Below, in pieces: positions 9,575 through 18,991 of a stretch of DNA of 64,000 bases. A program made the translations under genes and the position numbers. The notes beneath the pieces are model-generated. The model was given only the letters and a program-made list of their open reading frames with translations. It had not been told where the DNA came from and ran no database searches. Numbering within the stretch: the first letter of the stretch is position 1; every line of letters starts with the position of its first letter. Origin of the DNA: Streptomyces canus (GTDB lineage Bacteria; Actinomycetota; Actinomycetes; Streptomycetales; Streptomycetaceae); contig NZ_CP107989.1 in assembly GCF_041435015.1 (NCBI RefSeq), positions 6,510,001 to 6,574,000 of the forward strand, written 5' to 3'.

Positions 9575-12500
9575 TCACTCGACCCCCTCACGCAGCGCCC
9601 GCGCCGGATCCGCCCGCCGCAGCGCCAGCGCCGCTGTCACCAGGAGCGGGGCCAGTGCCACCGCCGCCAGCAGTGCGGCCACCCGCGTGAGCGGGAGCTG
9701 GACCAGGACCGTGGGGACCGGCCGGGTCGCCTCGTCCGTGAGCACGATCAGCGGGACCACCGCCCGGGTCAGCACCGTGCCCAGCAGGGCGCCCACCAGC
9801 AGAGCCAGCGCCACCAGGACGCTCTGTTCCAAGGCCACCGCCCGGGCCACCCGCCGACGCGGGGCCCCCAGCGCGCGCAGTACGGCGAACTCGCCGCCCC
9901 GCTCCCGCAGCGAGCCCGCCGCGCTCACCGCGAACCCGACCGCGGCCAGCGCCGCCGCCACCCCGGCCGCCGCCGTGAACGCGGCCTCGGGGCCCGCGCC
10001 GAACGGGTCGTCGCGCAGCTGCCCGGCGAGCTCGTCCCGCGCCACGATCTGCGCGGGGTCCATGTCGGGCCAGGCCTGCAGTGCCGCGGTGACGCGGTCC
10101 GTGGCGCCCGGCGCGGTGGTGAGCCACCACTCGGTCGGCTCCACGCCCTGGGAGTACTGCTCCTGCAGCAGCCGGTTCACGGACCGCAGATCGACCAGCA
10201 GGGCCCCGCCGTTCTCCGTGGCGGTCGGCAGCTCCCGAACGGTGCGCACGATGCGCACCGGCAGGTTCTCGCCGCCCAGCGGTACCTGCAGGCTCTCCCC
10301 GACCGAGGCGCCCGCCGAGGTCAGGAAGCGCTCGGTCGCGACAGCCGTGATGCCGACCGCATTCGGCTGCGGGGCCTTCATCCGGACGGTGAGCACCCCC
10401 ACGCTCCAGGTGTCGTCGAGCGGGATGAACCCGGTGGCGTAGTCCACCGACAGCCTCCTGGATCCCGAACTCATGCGCGGTGGGGCGGGTTTGTTCTTGT
10501 CGTCGGGACTCGATGTCACCCCTTCGCTCCGCGAGGTGACCTTCCAGGAGGTGGGCAACGGCAGTCGGCGCACCGTCCCGTCGGTGCTCTGCGCCGTCAA
10601 CTCGCTCACGGTGAAGCGGTGTCGTTCGGCCTTTCCCCTGGGGACGGGCACGGCCAGCTCCAGGTCCGTCAGGGTCAGCGGGACGCCGGGCAGGTCGATG
10701 TCCAGCGCATGGGCCCGTCCGTCGTCGGGGAGTTGGCCGAGCGGGATCCGGTAGGGGGTGCCGTAGTGGTCCTCCAGGGTGACGGTGGCCGGCACCGTCA
10801 TGCCCGGGACGGGACTGCGCAGGGTCGCCGTCAGCCGCAGCCTGGCCGTGCCCGCGGGCACCTCGACGCCCTCCGTCGCGCCGTTGGGGCCGAGTCCCTG
10901 GAGGAACGGCCCGGAGTGCAGGTCGGAGCGGATCAGCATCGAGGCGCGCGAGGTGTCCAGCGCCAGCACCGTCGCCACCCGGCCTCCGGACAGTGGCAGT
11001 TCGGACCGGGCGGCGGGCGCGGTCCGCCGTACACCGGAGACGGCCGCGAACTGCTCGGTGCGGCCGATCCCCCCGTCGCCGGAGGCCAGGACCCGCACCG
11101 CCACCCCGGCGCGGAAGTCCGCCTGGTCGGACTGCGAACGGTTCCAGGAGGCGCCCTGTCCGATCGCGAGCATGCCCAGCGCCACCGCGAGGACCAGGAG
11201 CAGCACCGGGCCCGCGCCGCGCATCGGGCGGCGGGCGATCTGCCAGCCCGCCAGGGCCGCGCTCAGCCCGCGCCCGCCCGCCGCCCGGCGTTCGGCGAGC
11301 CGGGCCAGCGGCGGCAGCAGCCGCAGCGTCAGCACGGTCCCGGCCAGCAGCGCCAGCGCGGGTGCCGCCACCAGCAGCGGGTCCACGCCCAGCACGCCGG
11401 AGCTGTCGTCGTTCACGGCACCGGAGGTCTGGCGGCTGAGCTGGAAGTACGCCACCCCGGCCACGGCGAGCAGTCCGACGTCCGCGCCCGCGCGCACCGT
11501 ACCGGGCAGGGCCCCCGCCCGGCCGCGCGCGAAGGAGGAGGTCAGTGCGGGCAGCGTCACCGCCAGCGCACACCCGAGCGCGATGCCCGACGCGACCAAC
11601 CACACCCCGGGCCGCCCGTCCCACGGCACCTCCAGACGCAACCCGATCCGGGCCAGCGGGCCCCGCCCTGCCAGCAGACGGGTCAGCGGGCGCGCCAGCA
11701 GCGGGGCGCAGAGCAGCGCGGGCAGCGCGAGCAGCAGCGCCTCCAGGGCGGCGAGGCTCGCGATCCGGCCGCGGGAGGCGCCGCGCGCCAGCAACAGTCT
11801 GCTCTCACCGCTGCGTTCGCTGCTCAGCAGCCCCGCCACCAGCAGCAGGGCGCAGCCCGCGAGCAGTACCAGCTGGAGGGCCACGATCAGGAGGGTGGAG
11901 CGGGACAGCAGCAGGGAGCGGTCGGTGCGGTCGAGGACCTCGGGCAGCGAGGTCGACGCGGTCGTGGCGCCGCTGAGGGAGGGCTCCTTGCGCAGCGCCG
12001 CGTTCCCGGCGAGTGCCGTCTCGCGCAGCGTGTCGGTGCGCGCGCTCGTCACCGTCGCGAAGTCGGCGGACGCCAGCCATCCCGCCGACCCGGCGCTCAC
12101 CGTCCCGTCGGTCAGCACACCGGGATCGGCGAGCAGCGGGCCGTACGTCGTGAAGTCGAGCTTGTTGATGCCCCGCCCATGCAGGTCGTCGAGGAGCCAG
12201 TACGGGTCGTCGACGCGCACGGGCCGGTACACGCCGGTCACCGTGACCCGCACCGAGGGGCCGCGCAGCCGGTCGGTGAGGAGGAAGCGGGCGCCGGGGG
12301 CGAGGCGGAGGGCGCGGGCGGCGGTCTGCGGGAGCGCCACCTCGACGAGCCCGTCCGCAGCGCGCGGTAGCCGCCCCTCGACCACCCGCACCCGCCCGCG
12401 GTCCAGCGCCGCGAAGTGCGTCAGATCCGGGTCCCCGGACCGCCGCGACTCGGGCTGCAGCGACCGCGGCAGCGCGTACGGACCCGACCGCAGGAACGTC

Positions 12501-12799
12501 CGCACGGTCACCGGCAGCCCGTCGAACGTCTGCCGCGCCACCTCGCGTACGGCGGTGTCGGCGGCCGTACGACGATCCTCAGGGACGTCGGCCTTGACGA
12601 CCAGCGCGGTGTCGGCGGCGTTGCGCGTGTCCTTGAGGGCGTGGCGCAGGGCCGCGTCACCGATCGCGCCGGAGTAGGCGGTGAGGGTCGCGAGGACCGC
12701 GGTGGTGAGCAGGACCGTGAGCAGGGCGGCGGCGAGCAGCAGCCGGTGCGCCCGCGCACGCAGGACGACAAAACGTGCGATTCCCCCGAACCCCGTCAC
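9575..12799 (-). CDS. FtsX/MacB-like ABC transporter permease (large)
   Basis: First gene of the ABC operon, 1074 residues. The N-terminal helix (RLLLAAALLTVLLTTAVLATLTAY) anchors a long extracytoplasmic region. A cluster of helices lies in the middle (LIVALQLVLLAGCALLLVAGLLS and others), then a second large soluble domain with a beta-rich carbohydrate-module-like part (LRLTATLRSPVPGMTVPATVTLEDHYG). The C-terminal FtsX module has helices around AAGVAAALAAVGFAVSAAGS and LVALALLVGALLGTVLTRAVVPLIVL. It pairs with the 928-residue permease; together they would form a heterodimer for the single ATPase. GTG and ATG starts near 12799 are close together; 12799 gives a clean signal-anchor start. No substrate can be inferred. 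Confidence 0.9.
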   Translation of the reverse strand: MTGFGGIARFVVLRARAHRLLLAAALLTVLLTTAVLATLTAYSGAIGDAALRHALKDTRNAADTALVVKADVPEDRRTAADTAVREVARQTFDGLPVTVRTFLRSGPYALPRSLQPESRRSGDPDLTHFAALDRGRVRVVEGRLPRAADGLVEVALPQTAARALRLAPGARFLLTDRLRGPSVRVTVTGVYRPVRVDDPYWLLDDLHGRGINKLDFTTYGPLLADPGVLTDGTVSAGSAGWLASADFATVTSARTDTLRETALAGNAALRKEPSLSGATTASTSLPEVLDRTDRSLLLSRSTLLIVALQLVLLAGCALLLVAGLLSSERSGESRLLLARGASRGRIASLAALEALLLALPALLCAPLLARPLTRLLAGRGPLARIGLRLEVPWDGRPGVWLVASGIALGCALAVTLPALTSSFARGRAGALPGTVRAGADVGLLAVAGVAYFQLSRQTSGAVNDDSSGVLGVDPLLVAAPALALLAGTVLTLRLLPPLARLAERRAAGGRGLSAALAGWQIARRPMRGAGPVLLLVLAVALGMLAIGQGASWNRSQSDQADFRAGVAVRVLASGDGGIGRTEQFAAVSGVRRTAPAARSELPLSGGRVATVLALDTSRASMLIRSDLHSGPFLQGLGPNGATEGVEVPAGTARLRLTATLRSPVPGMTVPATVTLEDHYGTPYRIPLGQLPDDGRAHALDIDLPGVPLTLTDLELAVPVPRGKAERHRFTVSELTAQSTDGTVRRLPLPTSWKVTSRSEGVTSSPDDKNKPAPPRMSSGSRRLSVDYATGFIPLDDTWSVGVLTVRMKAPQPNAVGITAVATERFLTSAGASVGESLQVPLGGENLPVRIVRTVRELPTATENGGALLVDLRSVNRLLQEQYSQGVEPTEWWLTTAPGATDRVTAALQAWPDMDPAQIVARDELAGQLRDDPFGAGPEAAFTAAAGVAAALAAVGFAVSAAGSLRERGGEFAVLRALGAPRRRVARAVALEQSVLVALALLVGALLGTVLTRAVVPLIVLTDEATRPVPTVLVQLPLTRVAALLAAVALAPLLVTAALALRRADPARALREGVE

Positions 12800-12881
12800 C
12801 CGGCCCCCCGCCGTGTTGTGCAGATCTCCGGGCGAGGATGTCAGAGGTGATGGTCACGGGTAAGCGCTTGTAGCGCGGGCT

Positions 12882-12938
12882 TGACCGGATTGTGACCGGA
12901 ATCCGGCGTCGGGCCACCGGAAAGCGACCGGAATCCGA
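12882..12938. repeat. short direct repeats (GACCGGAAT) upstream of the ABC operon
   Basis: The 156-bp gap between the haemoglobin gene and the first permease contains GACCGGAT/T once and GACCGGAATCCG twice, at about 12882, 12893 and 12926, plus a related CCACCGGAAAG. The spacing is irregular. It could be a regulator-binding cluster for the ABC operon promoter, which must lie here, or simply low-complexity DNA. Confidence 0.3.
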
Positions 12939-12955
12939 CGTTCAGTGAGAGGTGA

Positions 12956-13369
12956 TCAGTCGGCGGTGTTCACCATCGAAGCGGCCGCGTACGTCAGGTA
13001 GTTCCACAGCTGTGTCTCGTGCTCCTCGGACAGGCCGAGTTCGTCGACGGCGTCCCGCATGTGCCTCAGCCACGCGTCGTGCGCCTCGCGATTGACCACG
13101 AAGGGCGCGTGGCGCATACGCAGCCGGGGGTGGCCGCGGTTGTCGCTGTACGTCGTGGGGCCGCCCCAGTACTGCATCAGGAACAGCGCGAGGCGCTCCT
13201 CGGCCGGGCCGAGGTCCTCCTCGGGGTACATGGGCCGCAGGACCGGGTCCTCGGCGACTCCCTCGTAGAAACGGTGGACGAGGCGGCGGAAGGTCTCCTC
13301 CCCGCCGACCTGCTCGTAGAAGGTCTGCGTCTGAAGCGTGCCGCGCCGGATCTCTTTCACGTCAACCAT
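12956..13369 (-). CDS. glbO: group II truncated haemoglobin
   Basis: A 137-residue truncated (2/2) globin of the group II (GlbO/trHbN-O) family. These bind O2 or NO reversibly through haem and are linked to NO and peroxide defence or O2 handling in the cytoplasm. Visible marks are FYEGVAEDPVLRPMYPEEDL (helix B and the CD region), LFLMQYWGGPTTYSDNRGHPRLRMRHAPF with the proximal His in RMRHAPF, and the group II Trp in AHDAWLRHM. The length is normal. It stands alone and is divergent from the methyltransferase gene, with about 70 bases of shared promoter space. Confidence 0.93.
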   Translation of the reverse strand: MVDVKEIRRGTLQTQTFYEQVGGEETFRRLVHRFYEGVAEDPVLRPMYPEEDLGPAEERLALFLMQYWGGPTTYSDNRGHPRLRMRHAPFVVNREAHDAWLRHMRDAVDELGLSEEHETQLWNYLTYAAASMVNTAD

Positions 13370-13437
13370 GGTCTCAGACGGGGTGGAGGAGGACTCAAGG
13401 CTTAGGACCTCCGGGGCTCAGGGTGCAGAGTGGAGGT

Positions 13438-14418
13438 ATGGGCGCGCACGCTCTCGACAGGGATCTCACCGAACTCGCCGCCTCGGCGCGGACCGCGCTG
13501 GTGCGGGAGATCGACGCGAGCGGGGCCTGGGCCGCCGACCCGGTGTGGCGGGAGGCCTTCGAGGCGGTGCCCCGGCATCTGTTCGTGCCCTACTACTACG
13601 TGGGCGTCAGGGGAGGTTACGAGCGGCGCTGGGGCGAGAGCTCCGACCCGCGCGCCCGGGAGACGTGGGTGCGCGGGGCCTACGCCGACGCCCCGCTCGC
13701 CACCCGGCTGCGCGACGGCGAACTGGTCTCCTCCAGCAGTCAGCCCTCACTGATGGCGATGATGCTGGTCGCACTGCGGGTACGGGACGGCGACCGGGTC
13801 CTGGAGATCGGCGCCGGCACGGGCTACAACGCGGCCCTGCTCGCGCACCGGCTCGGCGACGACCGCGTCATCACCGTCGATCTGGAGCCGGAGATCACCG
13901 AGGCGGCGCGCAGGCATCTGGCGGCCGCCGGGTACCACCCTGCCGTCGTCACCGGCGACGGCGCCCGCGGGGTGCCCGAACGTGCCCCCTTCGACCGGAT
14001 CATCGCCACCTGCACCCTGGCGTCGGTGCCGGTCGGCTGGCTCGCTCAGTGCCGCCCCGGCGCACGGATCCTGGGCCCGCTCGCCACCGGGCTGATCGCC
14101 CTGACCGTCCGGGACGCCGGACACGCGGAGGGACGGTTCCTGCACACGCCCGCCTACTTCGTGCCGTTGCGCGGGGCGGACCGGCACGAGGAGGGGTTCG
14201 TCGACTGGGGCGGGGTGCCGCGCCGGGCCCGGGAGAGCGAGCTGTTCCGCTTCCTGCTGGCGCTGACCCGGGACACCCTCGCACCCCGGGAGGCGTACGC
14301 ACTGTGGCAGCACGAGGGGCAGCCGCGCCGTGAGCGGTACGGCATCACGGTCAGCGGAGAGCGGGAATGGGCGTGGCTGGACGACCCGGAGGGGCCGCAC
14401 GCATGGCCCCTCCGGTGA
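13438..14418 (+). CDS. PCMT-like SAM-dependent methyltransferase
   Basis: A protein-L-isoaspartate O-methyltransferase-like enzyme of 326 residues. The SAM site is VLEIGAGTGYNAALLA (motif I), followed by VITVDLEPE; the PCMT region with SSSSQPSLMAMML precedes it. A C-terminal extension of about 110 residues is absent from the classical 210-residue Pcm. Extended PCMT-like enzymes in Streptomyces include both repair enzymes and RiPP-tailoring methyltransferases, but no precursor gene adjoins this one, so repair of isoaspartate or an unknown acceptor is equally possible. The start is uncertain: ATG 13438 has GGAGG only one base away, and GTG 13423 in the same frame adds five residues. The end lies 12 bases from the convergent FHA gene. 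Confidence 0.85.
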   Translation: MGAHALDRDLTELAASARTALVREIDASGAWAADPVWREAFEAVPRHLFVPYYYVGVRGGYERRWGESSDPRARETWVRGAYADAPLATRLRDGELVSSSSQPSLMAMMLVALRVRDGDRVLEIGAGTGYNAALLAHRLGDDRVITVDLEPEITEAARRHLAAAGYHPAVVTGDGARGVPERAPFDRIIATCTLASVPVGWLAQCRPGARILGPLATGLIALTVRDAGHAEGRFLHTPAYFVPLRGADRHEEGFVDWGGVPRRARESELFRFLLALTRDTLAPREAYALWQHEGQPRRERYGITVSGEREWAWLDDPEGPHAWPLR

Positions 14419-14430
14419 CGCGGCCGTTGG

Positions 14431-16185
14431 CTAGCCGCGGCGGATCGTGATCGTCGTCCAGGCGCCGACGTGCACCCGGTCGCCGTCCTGGAGCGGCACC
14501 GGCACGAAGGGCGTGATGGGCTCCTCGGCGCCGTTCACGGTGGTGCCGTTCGTCGAGTTCTGGTCGACGACCGCCCAGGAGCCGTCCGGTTGCTGGACCA
14601 GCACCGCGTGCTGGTGCGAGACGCCCGGGTCCTCCGGCGGTACCGACAGGTCGACGTCGGGGGTGTCGCCGGTGGAGTGCCGGCGGCGGCCGATGGTGAC
14701 CTGGTTGCCGGTGAGCGTGCGCTGCTGCTCGGGGGAGTACGCGGGCAGGTTCAGGCCCGCGGCCTCGGGGCCGGAGCGCTGCATCATCGCCAGGAAGTAA
14801 TCGCGGTCCGGGCCGATGGTCGCCGTCCAGGTCGCCGGCTGCTGCGGGAAGGACGGGCCGGGGGGCGCGGGCGGAGCCTGGGTGGAACCGGGCTGCGGGT
14901 AGCCGTAGCCGCCGGGTCCGCCAGGACCGCCGGGACCGCCGCCGGGGGCGGTGGAGGACGGCGGGGACAGGACCCAGTCGTCGGCGCCGCCGCCGAAGGA
15001 CTGGCCGCCCGGCTGGGGCCGGTTGGTCTCCTGCGGGAAGGCGGGCGGAGCGCCCTGCGCCTGGAAGCCCTGCGGAGCGCCGCTCGTGGCACCGGGGCCG
15101 GCGGGCGGGGTCGGTCCGGGGGGCGGCGGGACCGGGCGGGAGGGGTCGGCGCCGAAGTTCGGCGGACCGCCCGGGGCGCCGCCGGGTCGGGACGGGTCGC
15201 CGGGGAAGCCCTGCTGGCCGCCGGGGGCGCCGGGACCCGAGGGACCGGGTTGCGTGGGGTGGCCGCCGTAACCCTGCGGGCCGCCGGGGCCGGAGGATCC
15301 GGGCGGGCCGGGCGGGGCCTGGGTGGGGCCGGGCTGCGGGTAGCCGTAGCCACCCGGTCCGGGGTTCCCGGGGCCGCCCTGCCGGGAGGGATCACCGGGG
15401 AAACCGGAGGGGCCGGGGCCGCCCTGGCGGGAGGGGTCCGATGGGAAACCGGAGGGGCCGGGTGCGCCGGGGCGGCCGAGGTCGCCCGGGAATCCCTGCG
15501 GACCACCGGGGCCGGAGGGGCCCGGCGCACCGGGCCGCGACGGATCGCCGGGGAAACCGGAGGGACCGGGGCCACCAGGGCCGCCAGGCCCGCCGGGGTA
15601 ACCGGAAGGACCGGAGGGGCCGGGTGCGCCGGGGCCGCCGGGGCGCGAGGGATCACCGGGGAAACCGGACGGACCGCCGGGGCCACCGGGGCCGCCCGGG
15701 CCCGAACGGCCCGACGGCTCCGAGCCGAAGGGGATCGGTTCTGCGGGGCGGTTCACCTGGGACGGGCGGGAGCCCTGGTACTCGTACGAGTCACCGCCGC
15801 CGAAGGACGGACCGGGCCCCGCCTGCTGCTGGAAGTGCGAGGGCGGGCCGCCGGAGCCGGCCGGCGGGCGCGGGGCGGCCGGGGTGTACGAGGTCGCCGT
15901 GTTGGTCAGGAAGTTCCACCGGCACTCCTCGCAGAAGGGCGCACCGCCCTCACGAGGGGTACGGCACTGCGGGCAGAGCTCCGGCTCGGCGTCCGGTACG
16001 GCGGACAGATGCGGACGTCCACCGGGCTGGCCCCCGGGACCGCCGGGCGGCGGGAAGCCGTATCCGCCTCCACCCGGACCGGGCGGCGGCGGAGGGGGCG
16101 GAGGTACGGCACCGGCCATGCGGTGACCGCAGACCTCGCACCAGTCGTCGGAACCCGACTGGTGTCCGTTCGGGCAGGTCGGCAT
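14431..16185 (-). CDS. zinc-ribbon/collagen-like/FHA-domain protein
   Basis: A 584-residue signalling scaffold in three parts. Residues 1-25 form a zinc ribbon ([17 protein letters not shown]), and a second CxxC pair ([19 protein letters not shown]) lies near 90-115. Residues about 120-480 are extremely Gly/Pro-rich with collagen-like GPxGPxG runs and repeated FPGDPSRPG units, presumably disordered. The last 95 residues are an FHA domain with [13 protein letters not shown] and [10 protein letters not shown], the phosphothreonine-binding residues. It is the last gene of the kinase operon. By analogy with FHA effectors of PknG-type kinases it may be a substrate or reader of the kinase 2.8 kb upstream, but the N-terminal ETTS-like phospho-motif of GarA/OdhI is not seen. 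Confidence 0.9.
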   Translation of the reverse strand: MPTCPNGHQSGSDDWCEVCGHRMAGAVPPPPPPPPGPGGGGYGFPPPGGPGGQPGGRPHLSAVPDAEPELCPQCRTPREGGAPFCEECRWNFLTNTATSYTPAAPRPPAGSGGPPSHFQQQAGPGPSFGGGDSYEYQGSRPSQVNRPAEPIPFGSEPSGRSGPGGPGGPGGPSGFPGDPSRPGGPGAPGPSGPSGYPGGPGGPGGPGPSGFPGDPSRPGAPGPSGPGGPQGFPGDLGRPGAPGPSGFPSDPSRQGGPGPSGFPGDPSRQGGPGNPGPGGYGYPQPGPTQAPPGPPGSSGPGGPQGYGGHPTQPGPSGPGAPGGQQGFPGDPSRPGGAPGGPPNFGADPSRPVPPPPGPTPPAGPGATSGAPQGFQAQGAPPAFPQETNRPQPGGQSFGGGADDWVLSPPSSTAPGGGPGGPGGPGGYGYPQPGSTQAPPAPPGPSFPQQPATWTATIGPDRDYFLAMMQRSGPEAAGLNLPAYSPEQQRTLTGNQVTIGRRRHSTGDTPDVDLSVPPEDPGVSHQHAVLVQQPDGSWAVVDQNSTNGTTVNGAEEPITPFVPVPLQDGDRVHVGAWTTITIRRG

Positions 16186-16223
16186 GTCGGCGCTTCCCCC
16201 TCTCGGATCAGGGAACTACTACG

Positions 16224-17570
16224 TCACTTCTTTACACGAACAGTCTTTGTCGACCGGGTCTCGAGAGTCATCTCGTCGGCCTCCTCGACCTTCGCCTTCA
16301 GTCGCACAGTACCTGTCGTGGCGTCGACGACGTCGACCACCTTCGAAAGCAGTTTCGCAGTATCGGCGTTCCCGGAGTTGTTCGCGAGCTGGACGGCCCG
16401 GCCCAGTTTGGCCGTTGCTCCGTCGAAATCGCCCGCCTTGCGCAGATCGAGCCCTTGCTGGATGGCTTGTGCCAGTTCGGCCTGGCCGGTGTAGTGGGCG
16501 ACTTGGGGGTTGATCGACGTCGAGGCGACCATGTCGTCGGTCCACACGGCCCTCACGAGACCCTGCGCGCCCAGGTTCTGCGTCGTGCCGTCGGGCTGCG
16601 GGACGACCAGGGAGACCCGGGCCGCGAGCATCTCCTGGCCGATGTTCGCGGCCGGGACCTCGACGCAGACGTGGTAGTCACGGGACTCGTCTCCCCAGGA
16701 GCCGGTGGGGTAGTCCCCGGCGCGCGGACCGGCCTCGGTGCGGCGGCCGGTGAGCTCCTCGACGGTGGGCGCGACCTGCTTGACGAACTTGATGGTGGTG
16801 CCGACCGGGGTCCACACCCTGAGGGCGACGTCCGCGACCTCCTTGCCCATGGCCGCCTCCATCATCTGCGTGAAGTCCGCGGCGAGCCCTGCCGGGTCGG
16901 CGACGATGTCGACGGTGCCGAGCAGGGCGGAGGCGATCCCTGTGACTTCTTTCACTTCCCAGTCGGTGCCCACGCCGCGGGCGTCGCAGGTGAAGCGCCC
17001 CGCGCAGGCGTCGAGGGAGGCCTTGAGGTCCTCCGGCGACTCGTGTTCGTTGCGGCCGTCGGTGAGCAGGATGCCGTGGCGGATGGCGACCTCCGCCGAG
17101 GACAGCAGCCGGTCGGCGAGGCGCAGCCAGGTGCCGATGGCCGTACCGCCGCCCGCGCTGAGCTTGCGCAGCGCCTGCTTGGCCTGGTCGCGGGTGGTGG
17201 CGTCGGCGACCGCGAGACGGCCGTTGCCCGGATACACCTCCTTGGCCACGTGCGTGCCGCCGATCACCGCGAAGTGCACACCGTCGCGCAGGGTCTCGAT
17301 CGCGGCGGCGGTGGCGTCGCGGGCGTTGCGCATCTTGGTCGGCGGGTAGTCCATGGAGCCCGAGCAGTCGACCATGATCGCCACCGCCGCCGAGGGTCCC
17401 TGCTCCGCCGACCAGAGGTGCGGGGCCGCGACCGAGCTTCCGATCGTGCCGCCGCCGGTCGAGGTCACCGTGACGATCGCGTTGACCTCGCGGCCGCCCT
17501 CCGGCAGGTACTCGTTCTGGTAGACGTCCATCGAGAACTGCGGCGCGTTCGACTTCGAGAAATTGGCCAT
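16224..17570 (-). CDS. VWA-domain protein (TerY-like)
   Basis: A cytoplasmic von Willebrand factor A protein of 448 residues without signal peptide or membrane helix. The MIDAS motif is intact: D68-C-S70-G-S72, Thr in GGGTAIGTW, and the Asp in ILLTDGRNEHE. A beta-rich middle domain (about 230-350) and a helical C-terminal tail (QAIQQGLDLRKAGDFDGATAKLGRA, TPR-like) follow. VWA proteins next to a PP2C phosphatase and a kinase form the TerY-P-type triad known from tellurite-resistance-like signalling; the same trio is present here. It lies 38 bases before the FHA gene and 110 bases after the phosphatase gene, which leaves room for an internal promoter. Confidence 0.9.
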   Translation of the reverse strand: MANFSKSNAPQFSMDVYQNEYLPEGGREVNAIVTVTSTGGGTIGSSVAAPHLWSAEQGPSAAVAIMVDCSGSMDYPPTKMRNARDATAAAIETLRDGVHFAVIGGTHVAKEVYPGNGRLAVADATTRDQAKQALRKLSAGGGTAIGTWLRLADRLLSSAEVAIRHGILLTDGRNEHESPEDLKASLDACAGRFTCDARGVGTDWEVKEVTGIASALLGTVDIVADPAGLAADFTQMMEAAMGKEVADVALRVWTPVGTTIKFVKQVAPTVEELTGRRTEAGPRAGDYPTGSWGDESRDYHVCVEVPAANIGQEMLAARVSLVVPQPDGTTQNLGAQGLVRAVWTDDMVASTSINPQVAHYTGQAELAQAIQQGLDLRKAGDFDGATAKLGRAVQLANNSGNADTAKLLSKVVDVVDATTGTVRLKAKVEEADEMTLETRSTKTVRVKK

Positions 17571-17680
17571 GCCTACTCAAATCCCCCTCGCGAACCCCAC
17601 ATCCGTGGGGCGATGACTGATCGCGGACCGGTCCCCTCCGGTCCGGCGCTGCTGCCGCGGCGCATTCCCCGTGTGCGGCC

Positions 17681-18988
17681 TCAGGCCGATCCTGCCCCCT
17701 GCGGAGGGATCGGGAACGGCACGACGGCCACTGTTACGTTGTCGTGGCCCCCGCCGTCCAGGGCGTGGCCGACCAGAACCCGGGCGGTGTGCAGCGGACG
17801 CGCCGCGGCGTCGGCCGGTACGGCCTCCGCCATCTCGTCGGCCGCCTCCGCGTAGTTCCACAGGCCGTCGGTGCACACCACCACCACACCGGGCCGGTCC
17901 GGCTTGAAGGAAGCGGTGTGCGGGTCGAGTTCGTAGGCGTCCGCGCCGAGCCAGCCGGTGATCGCGTGGGCGCGCTCGTCGGCGTACGCCTCGGCCTCGT
18001 TCATCAGGCCCGCGGCGACCATCTGGGCGGCCCAGGAGTCGTCCTCGGTGAGCCGGGCCGGGGGTGAACTGCGGTCCGTCGGCACCCAGTAGACCCGGCT
18101 GTCGCCGACCCAGCCGACGACCAGCAGGCTCGGGGTGACGATCGAGCCGACGATGGTGCACGCCGGGGCGTTCTGGTGCGGCTGGTGCTCACGGGCCGTG
18201 GCGGGCTCCGCGGCGAGCGAGTTGACCGCGCGGGAGGCGGCGACGATCGCCTCGTGCATCGCCTGTTGGGGGTGCGTGCCCTGCGGCAGCGCGGCCAGCA
18301 GCGCGTCGGCCGCGGCCCGGGACGCGGCCAGGGAGGCGTCGTCGGGGCGGGTCGCGGAGGACACGCCGTCGCAGACGACCGCGAAGGTGACCGGCGAGCC
18401 GTCGGGCAGCACGCTGGTGCCGAGGGTGAAGGCGTCCTCGTTGCGGTGGTGCCGCAGGCCGCGGTCGCTGACGGCGGCGATCGGACCGGCCTCCTGCTCC
18501 ATGTGGTCGCGCTCACGCGGCTGGGCGTGCCCGCAGTTCTCGCAGTAGCCGTCGTCGTCGACCCGGCCCGCGCGGCAGGCCACGCAGACCGTCGACGGTG
18601 CGGTGCCCTCGGCCGGGGTGGGCGGTCCGGCGGCCATCCGCGGGTCGGGCGCCTGAAGGACGTACTCGTCGGGCTCCGGCGAGCGGTCGAAGCGCACGCC
18701 GGAGACGGGGGAGACCGGCGAGCCCACGACCGGTCCCGACGGAGGCGGTGCCTGTTCGCCCGACTCGGTGCCCCGCAGGTCGGCCGGCAGATGGACCTCC
18801 GCCGGCGGGTGCGGGACCTCGGGCCAGGGGCCGCCGGGGGGCGCGCCGTTCACGGCGATGGTCGGGCTGTCGTCCGGCCGTGCCGGCACGGCGGACAGGT
18901 CGTATCCGCACGCACCGCAGAAACGGTCGCCCGATTCGAGCGGCCACTCGCAGCTGGGGCAGGCTGACAGCTGGGGCATCTGCGACAT
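17681..18988 (-). CDS. PP2C-family protein serine/threonine phosphatase with zinc ribbon
   Basis: A 435-residue phosphatase predicted to reverse the action of the kinase encoded immediately upstream. An N-terminal zinc ribbon (CPSCEWPLESGDRFCGACG) and a proline-rich linker with a second Cys pair set (CVACRAG, CENCGHAQPRERD) precede the PP2C domain, about residues 175-435. PP2C motifs: SDRGLRHHRNEDAF, FAVVCDGVSSATRPD (metal-binding DG), VVGWVGDSRVYW, LTEDDSWAAQ, VCTDGLWNYAE and HDNVTVAVVPF, so it should be active with Mn or Mg. ATG 18988 is preferred; a TTG just before it directly abuts the kinase stop at 18992-18994. The tight junction argues for strict co-expression of kinase and phosphatase. 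Confidence 0.93.
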   Translation of the reverse strand: MSQMPQLSACPSCEWPLESGDRFCGACGYDLSAVPARPDDSPTIAVNGAPPGGPWPEVPHPPAEVHLPADLRGTESGEQAPPPSGPVVGSPVSPVSGVRFDRSPEPDEYVLQAPDPRMAAGPPTPAEGTAPSTVCVACRAGRVDDDGYCENCGHAQPRERDHMEQEAGPIAAVSDRGLRHHRNEDAFTLGTSVLPDGSPVTFAVVCDGVSSATRPDDASLAASRAAADALLAALPQGTHPQQAMHEAIVAASRAVNSLAAEPATAREHQPHQNAPACTIVGSIVTPSLLVVGWVGDSRVYWVPTDRSSPPARLTEDDSWAAQMVAAGLMNEAEAYADERAHAITGWLGADAYELDPHTASFKPDRPGVVVVCTDGLWNYAEAADEMAEAVPADAAARPLHTARVLVGHALDGGGHDNVTVAVVPFPIPPQGAGSA

Positions 18989-18991
18989 CAA

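Noticed and set aside
13438..14418. RiPP-tailoring methyltransferase of a lanthipeptide locus
   Set aside because: No precursor or lanthionine synthetase gene adjoins it; left as PCMT-like.
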